A stretch of DNA of 64,000 nucleotides from Rhodobacteraceae bacterium F11138 (lineage in GTDB: Bacteria > Pseudomonadota > Alphaproteobacteria > Rhodobacterales > Rhodobacteraceae): the NCBI GenBank assembly GCA_016521575.1, contig JAEKDP010000008.1:1-64000 (forward strand), read 5' to 3'. Both the position numbers and the translations under genes were made by a program. Positions 46,359 through 54,787 of this stretch are shown piece by piece. The notes below the pieces were generated by a model. It had not been told where the DNA came from, ran no database searches, and saw only the letters and a list, made by a program, of their open reading frames with translations. Each line of letters starts with the position of its first letter. The stretch's first letter is position 1.

Positions 46359-47195
46359 CTATTTGTGACAAACAACACAAGAATTTCCTTCAGAGACACC
46401 AAAAATCTCGTCGATCGACGGCTCGGAGCGCGCTGACAGAGGGTTGGGCCGTATGGCGCGCATGGCGCGGGCTCGGCGTTTCTCGTAATCCGCCTTAATC
46501 GCCGCAACGCGTTCAGGTTTGGCGAGGTCATCTAGGCTTTCACCATCGCTCCAGGTGAAGGGGGAACCGTGTTCCTCAGCCGTTTTCTCATAGGCCCGGG
46601 CCTCTTCAAATGCCTTGGGATGCTCTTCCATCAACCGCACCCATTCAATCTTCTGTTGGAAGAAGCAGAAGGTGCATCCGGATCTAGAGCGCCAGCGATA
46701 GTATTCTGGCTCGCCGATGTCGGTGTCTTTCAGCAAGTCGACGACACCTGCCTTGTCAATGCCGGCATCCCGAAGTGGAAAGCGAACCAACATGTTTGGA
46801 TGCTGCGATTTGTATCCAGACCGATTTGGCTCATCGGCCCGAATCGCGACGTAGGAATGGACGACTACGCCTTTCTCCAAGTCGTCACGCAGCCATAGGT
46901 TCAATGGCCTCAATTTGAGCTGTCGTGTGCACCAACGAGTTTTGGCCGACGGTAGGAAATGCCCATACTCTGCCAGCCAGAAATCGAAATCCCGATCTGG
47001 GTTCAGCCGATTGATCCGCTTGCCAAGGAACCCTTCGAGCCTATTTAAAAAGTCATAGACTTCAGGTAGTTCCTTCCCTGTATCGGTGAAGAAGTACTCC
47101 ATGTCGATGTCGGGGTGGTTCTGGCGCATATAGACGGCCAAGGCGGCGCTATCACGGCCACCCGATATCCCGAGAATGTGTCGTTCGTTGGTCAT
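46359..47195 (-). CDS. PAPS reductase/DndC-like PP-loop enzyme
   Basis: This 278-residue member of the phosphoadenosine phosphosulfate reductase superfamily has the PP-loop SGGRDS at 11-16. Five Cys are suited to an iron-sulfur or zinc centre: Cys89 in TRWCTRQ, Cys174 and Cys177 in SGCTFCFFQ, and Cys273 and Cys276 in SCVVCHK. DndC and BrxP belong to the same superfamily and activate the DNA backbone or carry sulfur in phosphorothioation. It overlaps the big ATPase gene by 4 nt. With a cysteine desulfurase in the same operon, DNA or nucleotide sulfuration is more likely than sulfate assimilation. No other cys genes are nearby. Confidence 0.87.
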   Translation of the reverse strand: MTNERHILGISGGRDSAALAVYMRQNHPDIDMEYFFTDTGKELPEVYDFLNRLEGFLGKRINRLNPDRDFDFWLAEYGHFLPSAKTRWCTRQLKLRPLNLWLRDDLEKGVVVHSYVAIRADEPNRSGYKSQHPNMLVRFPLRDAGIDKAGVVDLLKDTDIGEPEYYRWRSRSGCTFCFFQQKIEWVRLMEEHPKAFEEARAYEKTAEEHGSPFTWSDGESLDDLAKPERVAAIKADYEKRRARAMRAIRPNPLSARSEPSIDEIFGVSEGNSCVVCHK

Positions 47196-50100
47196 GCTTC
47201 AATCTTGTCCATACTGTCCGTGAGCGCCGCAACCGCCCGAGCGAGAGCCGCCAGCGCGATTTCGTGCCCATGTTCACTTTGGCCAAGATTCCGAATGATC
47301 TGGTCGGCAAGCTTACTGGCAGTCTCTTTTTCGTTTTCGCTGAGTTCGAAGCTCTGAAGGATTGGCGGCTGCTTCGGATCGACGCCCACAATGAGAGCGA
47401 TCGCTTCGGTGTTTGATTTTCGGTCGCGCATCAACGCCACTGCTTCGGCCTGCCTAAAGCGGCGCCCAAGCCTAGCTACCTCAGACAGTGCTCCTTCGCG
47501 GTTGCGGTCGGACCAGTCGCGCATGGGCTTCGGTTGCAGAGTTCCGGCCACCGCCTCAAGGCTGCCGGTCCCGGCTTCAATCTCCCCAACACGCGCGGCA
47601 AAAGCCTCAAACTTCAGATCTGAGCTCAACCCCTTGATGGACTCTGCGCGCTCGAGGCTTCCGGCAAAGGTGTCACTCGGAACTCCGATGGATTGCGCCA
47701 ACGCGTGTCGCAGATCTTTAGCAAGGCTATCATAGGCCGCCTCACACTCTTCAATCGCAGCGACCGTTTTTTCGACTAGATCACCTTTGATGTTCAGACC
47801 GGGCAGCGTTTCGAAGAGCAGTGTTTCCGGATCGTCTGCGTGCCGGATTGCATCGCGTATCTTGCGCGTATCGGCTGAGAGGAGACTGGTGCGTTTGGCA
47901 AAGTCGCTCAAAGCCTCAATACGCTGGAAGGCTGCACTTGCAACGGTAAGTGCAGATGCATCAGACAGATCCAGCCCTTCCGCAATCCGGGAAAGGAACG
48001 CCAGATGGTGTTCAGAGCGTCCAGCGGGCCTCAGAACGACGGCCGACGGATCCTGAAGCATTCTGTCGACAAAGATGTCATCGAGATCCGCGACAAAGCG
48101 ACCGTCTTGGTAGACAGCATAAATCTGCCGATTTGCGAGCAAGAATGCCAGCGCTAAAACCGGCATCACGCCGACCTTCATGCCAAAGGGCGCTCCCCGC
48201 CAAGCCTCATAGACTTCCGCCAGCGACTGTTCCTTTTTCGAGCGCAAGATTTTCCATGCTGGCTTCAGGGACTCACCGGTCATGGTCTTATCTGGGTCAG
48301 CAAAACCATAGCCAGACTTGGATTTTCGGTGCAGGCCGCTTGGGGCCAGAGTTGTGAGGTAGAGACCGAATGCAGCTGGAAACCCTTCGAAGTCCAGGTT
48401 CTTCCGATCCGGGCTTTTCACCATGGCATGGCAAAGGGCTCGAAGAGCGGCCGCAGCACTCGAGGATGGTCTGTCCTTTTGCAGCAGCTCGCTGTGAATG
48501 ATTGGCGTCGAATGATAGGCTTTGTCAGCCAGGTGCGATGCCGCGGCGGACAGAGAGAGCACCATCTCGGAGTCGTTTGGCCGAAGGATTTGCCATTGGC
48601 TCGACAGCATCAAGCGTTGGAGTTCGACATTCGAGCGATTTCGCAGCAATGCCTCACGCGCACGGATTCCCCGCCGCGCGATCCTGTCTCCGGCGATCTG
48701 CGGTACTTGCTTTTGAACTTGAGACAACGCCGCCAGGTCGCCTGCATCTTCAATCAAGCGCTTCCCATCGCCGACCAAAGAGAATGCACTCACGACTCCC
48801 GTTTTCCTTAGGATCCGAACAATCTCATCCATCTTCTCTTCGATGTCTGGTGAGCGGGCGTCTTGGGGCGCGATAGCCATCACCATAACACCACTCGCGG
48901 CCAACGCCTTGCGACCTACGGTGCGCTTGAACTCATTTGGATCGAATTGCTCCCCCAGGCACTCTACGTGCAACGCAAAGGTCCGCAGCACGCCGCAATC
49001 AAAGTAATGTCTTTTAGCGACAATGTGGTCGAAGCCAGCCTTTGCGGCGACTTGGGAAAGATCTGACGAGGTGGTCCGACCCCCAAATCTCTCTAAAGCC
49101 GCATCGAGGTCAAAATCGCTGCCAGAGAACAGTGCATACCCACCCACTCGTTTCTGGCGAAGCAAAACTCCCCAGTCGCATAAATCATCGAGTGCACCCG
49201 TGATATCAGAGACGTTGTTCCCCGGAACGGCGATCAAGAGGGCGTCCTGGTCGACAGCCAATCCTGTCCCGTTCTTGAAGATTTCAATAAGCGCGGCAGA
49301 TTTCGCCAGCTTCACGTGCAGGTCCGCTCCGAGCACGTTCGCTTTCTCGATTGCCTCCGCCGCGAGCGTCATTTGCGACCCCAACGGCCCAGCCGCAAGA
49401 GCCAGACCAAAGTTCGTTTGAAGATAGTCCCAAAGACGATCGGGGCCGAAGGTTTCCCCTGAGCTTGCCGATTCCGACTTCAGGAACTCGCGAAACCCCC
49501 CAGGTTCTTCGGACGCCAAGAATCCGAAGATGCTACGCTCGTTCTGACCGAAACTTCGGCGCGTGATGCCGCCGAGCAACAACGCGCAAATCGGGTTCAA
49601 AGGCCAGGTCTGCGAAAGCGCCTCGGTCAGCTCCTCTTCGTCCGTTGGTCGATTTGAACCGACGATTTTGGCCAAGCTTTTGGCCTGCGCTTCTGCTGTG
49701 CCAGGGATATCATCCGTATCGATCGCCCGCCCGAGCAGCCTGACCGTTTCATCACTTGCGGAAAGGAAGGAGAGATCCTGAAACCGCCCCTGGATCTTCG
49801 CCCATTCGAGACGGGCGCTCGAAGCGAGCTTGTCCGCATATGCCTCAAAAGCCTGATGCAAGATTCCGATCACAACGAAACGGCCTTCGCTTCTGGCGCT
49901 TATCTCAGCCAGATCCTGCAGGAGGTGCGCATCGTGGTCTTTATCGGCCGCGGCTTCGAGGAACTTTCCCAATTCATCCAGAACCAGAACAATTGGTCCC
50001 TGACTTGCGTGATCAGATATGTCTTGGACGAGTTGGCCATCGCTTTTTGTCGCGCGGTCCTTTTTTGTGCGGGTCCACCCGTATCGCTCTGCCATCTTCT

Positions 50101-50494
50101 CGGCGATGGCTTGTCTCAGATTAACACGGCTTCCGGTAACCGGAATAACGCTCCAACCACCCAAGCCGGGATCAAAGGCTTTCTCAATTGCCTTTGACAG
50201 CTTCGGACCGGCGATCTTCCGAGCGAGAGACTTTCCCTCTTTGGAACCGGCAACGAGGTTACCCAAAAGCAGTGCGGTACTCGACTTGCCGCCGCCGTAG
50301 GGTCCGGTCCAGGTAAAAGCACTTTGTGCTCCCTCCGATAGCGATGCGGCCATCGCGAGGAGCGATTTTTCGGTACTGGCTTGGAGCACATAACCTTGAA
50401 GGGGCGGCGTGCCGGTCAGATCCATGTCGATCCGCGCGCTTCGTACGAACCGGCCGTTCAGTCTGACTTTGTCTGAGAGCGTTTCACGCGCCAT
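47192..50494 (-). CDS. large P-loop ATPase of the sulfur-modification-like operon
   Basis: The 1100-residue protein has an N-terminal ATPase: Walker A GPYGGGKS at 64-71, Walker B VLVLDELGKF near 170-178 and a sensor-like FVVIGILHQAF. Long helical regions with no recognised domain follow. Size and order recall BrxC/PglY-type ATPases of BREX, but I cannot establish homology by eye. ATG 50494 is chosen since it overlaps the DUF4007 stop by 11 nt and sits at the natural domain start; a longer frame to 50620 overlaps DUF4007 too far. It overlaps the PP-loop gene downstream. It could be the DNA-translocating or assembly ATPase of the modification complex. Confidence 0.82.
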   Translation of the reverse strand: MARETLSDKVRLNGRFVRSARIDMDLTGTPPLQGYVLQASTEKSLLAMAASLSEGAQSAFTWTGPYGGGKSSTALLLGNLVAGSKEGKSLARKIAGPKLSKAIEKAFDPGLGGWSVIPVTGSRVNLRQAIAEKMAERYGWTRTKKDRATKSDGQLVQDISDHASQGPIVLVLDELGKFLEAAADKDHDAHLLQDLAEISARSEGRFVVIGILHQAFEAYADKLASSARLEWAKIQGRFQDLSFLSASDETVRLLGRAIDTDDIPGTAEAQAKSLAKIVGSNRPTDEEELTEALSQTWPLNPICALLLGGITRRSFGQNERSIFGFLASEEPGGFREFLKSESASSGETFGPDRLWDYLQTNFGLALAAGPLGSQMTLAAEAIEKANVLGADLHVKLAKSAALIEIFKNGTGLAVDQDALLIAVPGNNVSDITGALDDLCDWGVLLRQKRVGGYALFSGSDFDLDAALERFGGRTTSSDLSQVAAKAGFDHIVAKRHYFDCGVLRTFALHVECLGEQFDPNEFKRTVGRKALAASGVMVMAIAPQDARSPDIEEKMDEIVRILRKTGVVSAFSLVGDGKRLIEDAGDLAALSQVQKQVPQIAGDRIARRGIRAREALLRNRSNVELQRLMLSSQWQILRPNDSEMVLSLSAAASHLADKAYHSTPIIHSELLQKDRPSSSAAAALRALCHAMVKSPDRKNLDFEGFPAAFGLYLTTLAPSGLHRKSKSGYGFADPDKTMTGESLKPAWKILRSKKEQSLAEVYEAWRGAPFGMKVGVMPVLALAFLLANRQIYAVYQDGRFVADLDDIFVDRMLQDPSAVVLRPAGRSEHHLAFLSRIAEGLDLSDASALTVASAAFQRIEALSDFAKRTSLLSADTRKIRDAIRHADDPETLLFETLPGLNIKGDLVEKTVAAIEECEAAYDSLAKDLRHALAQSIGVPSDTFAGSLERAESIKGLSSDLKFEAFAARVGEIEAGTGSLEAVAGTLQPKPMRDWSDRNREGALSEVARLGRRFRQAEAVALMRDRKSNTEAIALIVGVDPKQPPILQSFELSENEKETASKLADQIIRNLGQSEHGHEIALAALARAVAALTDSMDKIEA

Positions 50495-51422
50495 GCCATA
50501 CGCCCTTTCCGCGGCGCGCAATCTCGCCAAACGCGCTTTGCAGCAGAGCATCCAAGTCAGGACGCCGATTCCGTTGGACCTGTCGCAGGCCTGCCGTATC
50601 GGTCCAGACGAAAGCACCACCAGTGCTTTCGTCGATCCGCATCAGCCGTTCGATGACGCTATCTTCGTCCATCTTAAACACCCGGCCGGGACTGCCGGCG
50701 TCGTGGCAGATCATTTCCGCGGCGAGCGTCGCGCGGTTGTCGTGCGCGCGAGTCCAGTAGGCTTCCAATGCGTAGGCGAACAGGGCGTCGTGAAGGTTCG
50801 GCTTTGGGCCAATCGAGAATTCGTACCATCCGCTCGAGCCGGTCTCCTGGACCAATGCCAATTCAGCCAGCAAGGGTTCCGCGGCGTCATCCATCGCCCC
50901 GCTCGGTCGGCTGCAGTAGCTCCGCAGAAAGACCGTGACGTCGTTCTGGATAGTCTTGTGAGCACCACGCCATCCCTTTTGCTCGATCAACTTCTCGATG
51001 GCATCCACCAAATCTGTCGATCGAAACTCGTGGCCAAATAACCCGTTGAAACAATAGTAGAAAGTTGTGGTGTGCTCCGGCACCGATGCAAGCTTCCAAT
51101 GGATGAGCCACAGAGAGGTCGGATGCTCCAGAAAAGGGTCAAATCCGTTCTCGCCAAAGAGCAGGTCACCCAAATTGTCAGGCTTTAATTCCTTGCCGTC
51201 GAGTTGGATAACTTCCGCCGCTTGCGCCCAAAATCGCATTGAAACAGCCATGTTTCGGCCAACGCCGAACCGGGAGATGGCTTCGTCGTCCTTGAATACC
51301 GTCAGCGGGGCGCCGCCGCGAACCGCGTCATATGCTTTGCGCAACCAAAGGATGCGCAGCGGGAATGTTTCGTGCCCGGCGAATTGCGGTTTGCCGGACC
51401 AATTGTCAAATACATCGGCCAT
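50484..51422 (-). CDS. DUF4007 family protein
   Basis: The 312-residue protein opens with FAGHETFPLRILWLRKAYDAV, the hallmark of DUF4007. It continues with a helical DNA-binding-like part (ISRFGVGRNMAVSMRFWAQAA) and IHWKLASVPEHTTTFYYCFN. I recall DUF4007 genes next to PAPS-reductase-like and large ATPase genes in defense-type islands. Its activity is unknown; the N-terminal helices suggest DNA or site recognition. It lies 9 nt after the desulfurase gene and overlaps the ATPase gene. Confidence 0.85.
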   Translation of the reverse strand: MADVFDNWSGKPQFAGHETFPLRILWLRKAYDAVRGGAPLTVFKDDEAISRFGVGRNMAVSMRFWAQAAEVIQLDGKELKPDNLGDLLFGENGFDPFLEHPTSLWLIHWKLASVPEHTTTFYYCFNGLFGHEFRSTDLVDAIEKLIEQKGWRGAHKTIQNDVTVFLRSYCSRPSGAMDDAAEPLLAELALVQETGSSGWYEFSIGPKPNLHDALFAYALEAYWTRAHDNRATLAAEMICHDAGSPGRVFKMDEDSVIERLMRIDESTGGAFVWTDTAGLRQVQRNRRPDLDALLQSAFGEIARRGKGVWHGA

Positions 51423-51431
51423 AAGCCTATG

Positions 51432-52589
51432 CTACTGGTGAAGCTCACCAGTAGCAAGGAGGACTTTCTCCACAGCGCCGACCATGATCGCCGTCGCCGA
51501 GCCAATATCGTCTTCAGAAAGCCACCACCCGACACCTATACGCAGGAAGCGTTTCTGCTCGTCATGAGTGAGATGCAGCGCGGAAAGAACCGGCGAAGGC
51601 TGCAATGAACCGGAATGGCAGGCAGACGCGTTCGAAAGACATACTTTGGTGTTCAGACTGTCGATCAGATCTGAGCTCGCCGGCGTGTCGACTATGAATG
51701 CGGCAGCTCCGGGAACCGCCGGACTTGATGGGAAAAGTCGTTCCACACGCAAGCCGTCGCCAGAGAGTTGCTCCTCGAACAGGGATATCAGACCCCTACT
51801 GTGGACAGACTCTCGCGCCATATTCTGAGCCGATATCTCGGCTGCACGGCCCATCGCCGCAACTAACGCGGCAGGTTGCGTTCCGCTCAGATGCTCTTCC
51901 AACGGTCTTGCGGATGTCAGCTCGGATGGCTTTGGGACGTTGGCGGCCACAAAAAGCGCACCGACACCCTGTGGTCCCCCAAATTTATGAGCCGACAGGC
52001 TGAGGTAATCGGCACCGAGATCGAATACGTCGATCGGATGCTTGCCCGCGGCCTGAGCAGCATCGACATGCATGAGCGCGCCAACGGCATGCGCCATTTC
52101 ACTTATCTTTTCAATTGGTTGGATTACACCCGTTAAATTGCTTGCGAGCATTGTGCTGACGAGCAGTGCGGTCTCGCCCAAAAGAGCCTCGAGACTTTCC
52201 AGGCAAATCGAACCATTTATGCCGACAGGACACATCAGGACCTCGAAGCCCAACTCGCGCAGTGCTTCCGCAGGACGTCGAACCGCGTCGTGTTCCAGCG
52301 CGGACAGAATGATTTTGTTTCTGTCCGGAAACTGTTCTGCAACGGCGCGCGAAGTCCCTATGATCGCGAGCGCGTTTGCCTCAGTAGCGCCCGAGGTAAT
52401 GAAGATCTCGTTTGGCGCAGCACCGATAAGGGTCGCAACGGCCCTCCTTCCTTTTTCGTAGAGGCGGTTAGCCTGCCAGCCTGCAACGTGATTGGAGTTC
52501 GCGTTTCCGGGTTGAGCCAGCGCCTCAATGAGAACGTCTTTGGCTTCCGGACGCATTGGCCAGCTGGCGAGGCCATCAAGGTAATACAT
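51432..52589 (-). CDS. cysteine desulfurase (NifS/IscS/DndA-type)
   Basis: The 385-residue PLP enzyme removes sulfur from cysteine as a persulfide. It shows the PLP-lysine motif SAHKFGGPQG (Lys202), His100 in SALEHDAV, the PLP-stacking/Asp region MHVDAAQAAG and the catalytic Cys324 in SNASACHSG. The long active-site loop resembles class I enzymes. It is first in the minus operon; the 206 bases to the VirD4 gene should hold its promoter. A dedicated desulfurase beside a PP-loop protein is the DndA-DndC arrangement, so it should supply sulfur for that enzyme and not for general Fe-S assembly. Confidence 0.9.
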   Translation of the reverse strand: MYYLDGLASWPMRPEAKDVLIEALAQPGNANSNHVAGWQANRLYEKGRRAVATLIGAAPNEIFITSGATEANALAIIGTSRAVAEQFPDRNKIILSALEHDAVRRPAEALRELGFEVLMCPVGINGSICLESLEALLGETALLVSTMLASNLTGVIQPIEKISEMAHAVGALMHVDAAQAAGKHPIDVFDLGADYLSLSAHKFGGPQGVGALFVAANVPKPSELTSARPLEEHLSGTQPAALVAAMGRAAEISAQNMARESVHSRGLISLFEEQLSGDGLRVERLFPSSPAVPGAAAFIVDTPASSDLIDSLNTKVCLSNASACHSGSLQPSPVLSALHLTHDEQKRFLRIGVGWWLSEDDIGSATAIMVGAVEKVLLATGELHQ

Positions 52590-52795
52590 GGTGTAAGCTT
52601 TACTCCGTCATCCGCCGGTTAGCGCTCAAACAAAAAAGACAATGAGCCACAGTAACCCCATTTTCTGATGGCTTTTCCCGCTTACCACGATTTCGGGCGA
52701 CTGCAAATGTTGCCATACTGTTCTCATTGCACCAAAATGTCATTCCTCATTCCCACTTTTCAAGAAAACAACCCTCCAAAAAATCACTAGACGTC

Positions 52796-54787
52796 TTAAG
52801 GCCCATCTTTCATAGCCGACTCTAGCGCGCCCAGGCCATCCACAGCGGTCCTCACCTGCTCGTCACCCACCTCCTTTGCCAGATCATCAGAAGGCACCAG
52901 CACCCCAAAATCCATTTCCATCTGTCGCTGTTCCTCGGCGATTACGGCTTGAACGACAGGCGCAGTCTTCTTTGGGGTGACATCGGTTTGCCCTGACGAT
53001 TGGCCATCAGCAGCCTGGCGTGCGGCCTCAACGTCGGCGTCGGGTCCGCCTGCTCCGTCCGAAGGCGGCGTCATCGGCATGGCGCGCATACTCAACGGCA
53101 AATTGCCCTGCGACCCCCCGCCCCCCGGCTCCGGAAACGGCAACTCCCCCGTTTGCGCCGCGTGGATCGCCTTGAACAGCCGATCGTCAAAATATTGGAT
53201 CCGCTTTGCACGGACCGGCATCTGGGCATCGATGACCATGACAATCTCATCGAGCGGTAGACGGCGCGCCTCGTCTTCAGGGAGCAAGGAGCTTTCTTCA
53301 GTCCGTGTGGATTGGCTGCGCCCTTCAAAGGGGTTTTTGCCGATGGACTGGGAGCGCGTGATGACGGTCTTTGTTGTCTTGCCAACCGCCTTGCTCAGCT
53401 CCTCGACGGTTTTTTCATCGGAGGGCGTCAGGTAGAGTTTCACGCCGGCGTTGCCCTGCAGGGCGCGGCGGGTGTTCTCGCCATAGATTTCATCGAGGGC
53501 GGGAATGGTTTGCGTGACCACGGCCAAATGGCCGCGATAGGTCCGCAGGGTCTCGATGCTCTCGACCACGATGGGCATCTTGCCGAGACGGTTGAACTCG
53601 TCGAGCATGATCATCACTGGCCAGGGCTCGTCGGGCCCGGGATCCTTCTCCTGCATGGCGGAGAGGAGATCGGAGAAGAAGAGCCGGATCAGCGGCGCGA
53701 GGGGTTTGACCATCAGCGGCTGGACGACGAGATAGACCGAAAAGGGTGTCTTGCGGATCGTCCGGAAGTCAAAGTCCGACACCGCCGTCGCCTCATCGAT
53801 GGCGGGGTTTTGCCACTGGTCCAGCCCCGAGGTCATCAGGAGCGAGACATAAGAGGTCAGCGTGTCGTTGTTGGTCGAGGCCAGCCGCGTGAAAATCAGC
53901 TTGGCGGCCCGGTTATCCACCTCATGGCCCCGCGCGAAATATTCCTTCTGCTTGTTCCCGCCCGAGGCGGCGATGCGGTAGATCTCGCCCAAGGTCGGGC
54001 GCTTGCGCTGGAAGGCCAACAGGCCTGCCGCCACGAAGAGATCGATCCCGCCCTTGAGGAGGCCCTGCACCCGGTCATTGTCGCTCTGCAGGAAGAGCGT
54101 CGCCAAGAGCTGCAATTCCATCTGCTGGCGGGCGGGGTCTTTCAGTTGATAGATGCGCAAGAGCGGGTTGTAACGATGCGTGCGCTTGCCCTCCCAATCG
54201 GTGGGGGCAAAGCGATAGACCTTGTCGCCTTGGGCTGCGCGGTGCCGGGCCGTTGCCTCGAAACACTCGCCCTTCACATCGAGCGTCACGGCGGAGCCTT
54301 GCCAGGTCAGCAGGTTCGGAATGACAAAGCCCGTGGTCTTGCCGCGGCCCGTGGGCGCCACGATCAGCGCATGCGGGAAAACCTTCGAGCAAATGTAATT
54401 GGCGCGGGAGCCCGGCGTCCCCAGCTTGCCGAGGATGAACCCGGTCCCTGGCGCCCCGAAGAAGCCATTGGCCTTCATCTCGCGCGCACTCTGCCAATGG
54501 GTCTGGCCAAAGCGTGTCAGGGCGGACCCCGACAGGGCGAGGCTCAGCATCAGGCCAGCGGCGGCGAAGCTGCCGATGATCAGGTGAATAAGTTGCGCGT
54601 CCTCCGGGCGGTGATCGAGGATCGCCAGATAGTTCTGCGCGATATAGGCAAAGTCGATCTCGGCACCGAACCCGAGATCCTGGTAGGTCAGCACCGCCGA
54701 GGCGATGGTATAGCCCATGGCCCCGGTCACCAGCGTTACCAGCAAGACCCCTGTTGCGATCCGCGCTTTTCCCATGGCGGCGCTCAA
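52796..54787 (-). CDS. virD4: VirD4-type coupling protein
   Basis: The 663-residue TraG/VirD4 ATPase has two to three N-terminal membrane segments, Walker A APTGRGKTTGF near residue 146 and Walker B VMIMLDEFNRLGKM near 385. It delivers the relaxase-DNA complex to the channel. The start is TTG 54787, overlapping the relaxase stop (TTGA), with AGGT at good spacing; ATG 54775 is an alternative. The C-terminal tail is acidic and Gln-rich. It is separated from the virB operon by the 15-kb cargo. Confidence 0.94.
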   Translation of the reverse strand: MSAAMGKARIATGVLLVTLVTGAMGYTIASAVLTYQDLGFGAEIDFAYIAQNYLAILDHRPEDAQLIHLIIGSFAAAGLMLSLALSGSALTRFGQTHWQSAREMKANGFFGAPGTGFILGKLGTPGSRANYICSKVFPHALIVAPTGRGKTTGFVIPNLLTWQGSAVTLDVKGECFEATARHRAAQGDKVYRFAPTDWEGKRTHRYNPLLRIYQLKDPARQQMELQLLATLFLQSDNDRVQGLLKGGIDLFVAAGLLAFQRKRPTLGEIYRIAASGGNKQKEYFARGHEVDNRAAKLIFTRLASTNNDTLTSYVSLLMTSGLDQWQNPAIDEATAVSDFDFRTIRKTPFSVYLVVQPLMVKPLAPLIRLFFSDLLSAMQEKDPGPDEPWPVMIMLDEFNRLGKMPIVVESIETLRTYRGHLAVVTQTIPALDEIYGENTRRALQGNAGVKLYLTPSDEKTVEELSKAVGKTTKTVITRSQSIGKNPFEGRSQSTRTEESSLLPEDEARRLPLDEIVMVIDAQMPVRAKRIQYFDDRLFKAIHAAQTGELPFPEPGGGGSQGNLPLSMRAMPMTPPSDGAGGPDADVEAARQAADGQSSGQTDVTPKKTAPVVQAVIAEEQRQMEMDFGVLVPSDDLAKEVGDEQVRTAVDGLGALESAMKDGP

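Noticed and set aside
47192-50494. BREX type 4 (BrxP/BrxC) assignment of the sulfur-type operon
   Set aside because: A PAPS-reductase-like protein and a large ATPase recall BrxP and BrxC, but no PglZ phosphatase and no Lon-like BrxL is present, and DUF4007 plus a desulfurase are extra.
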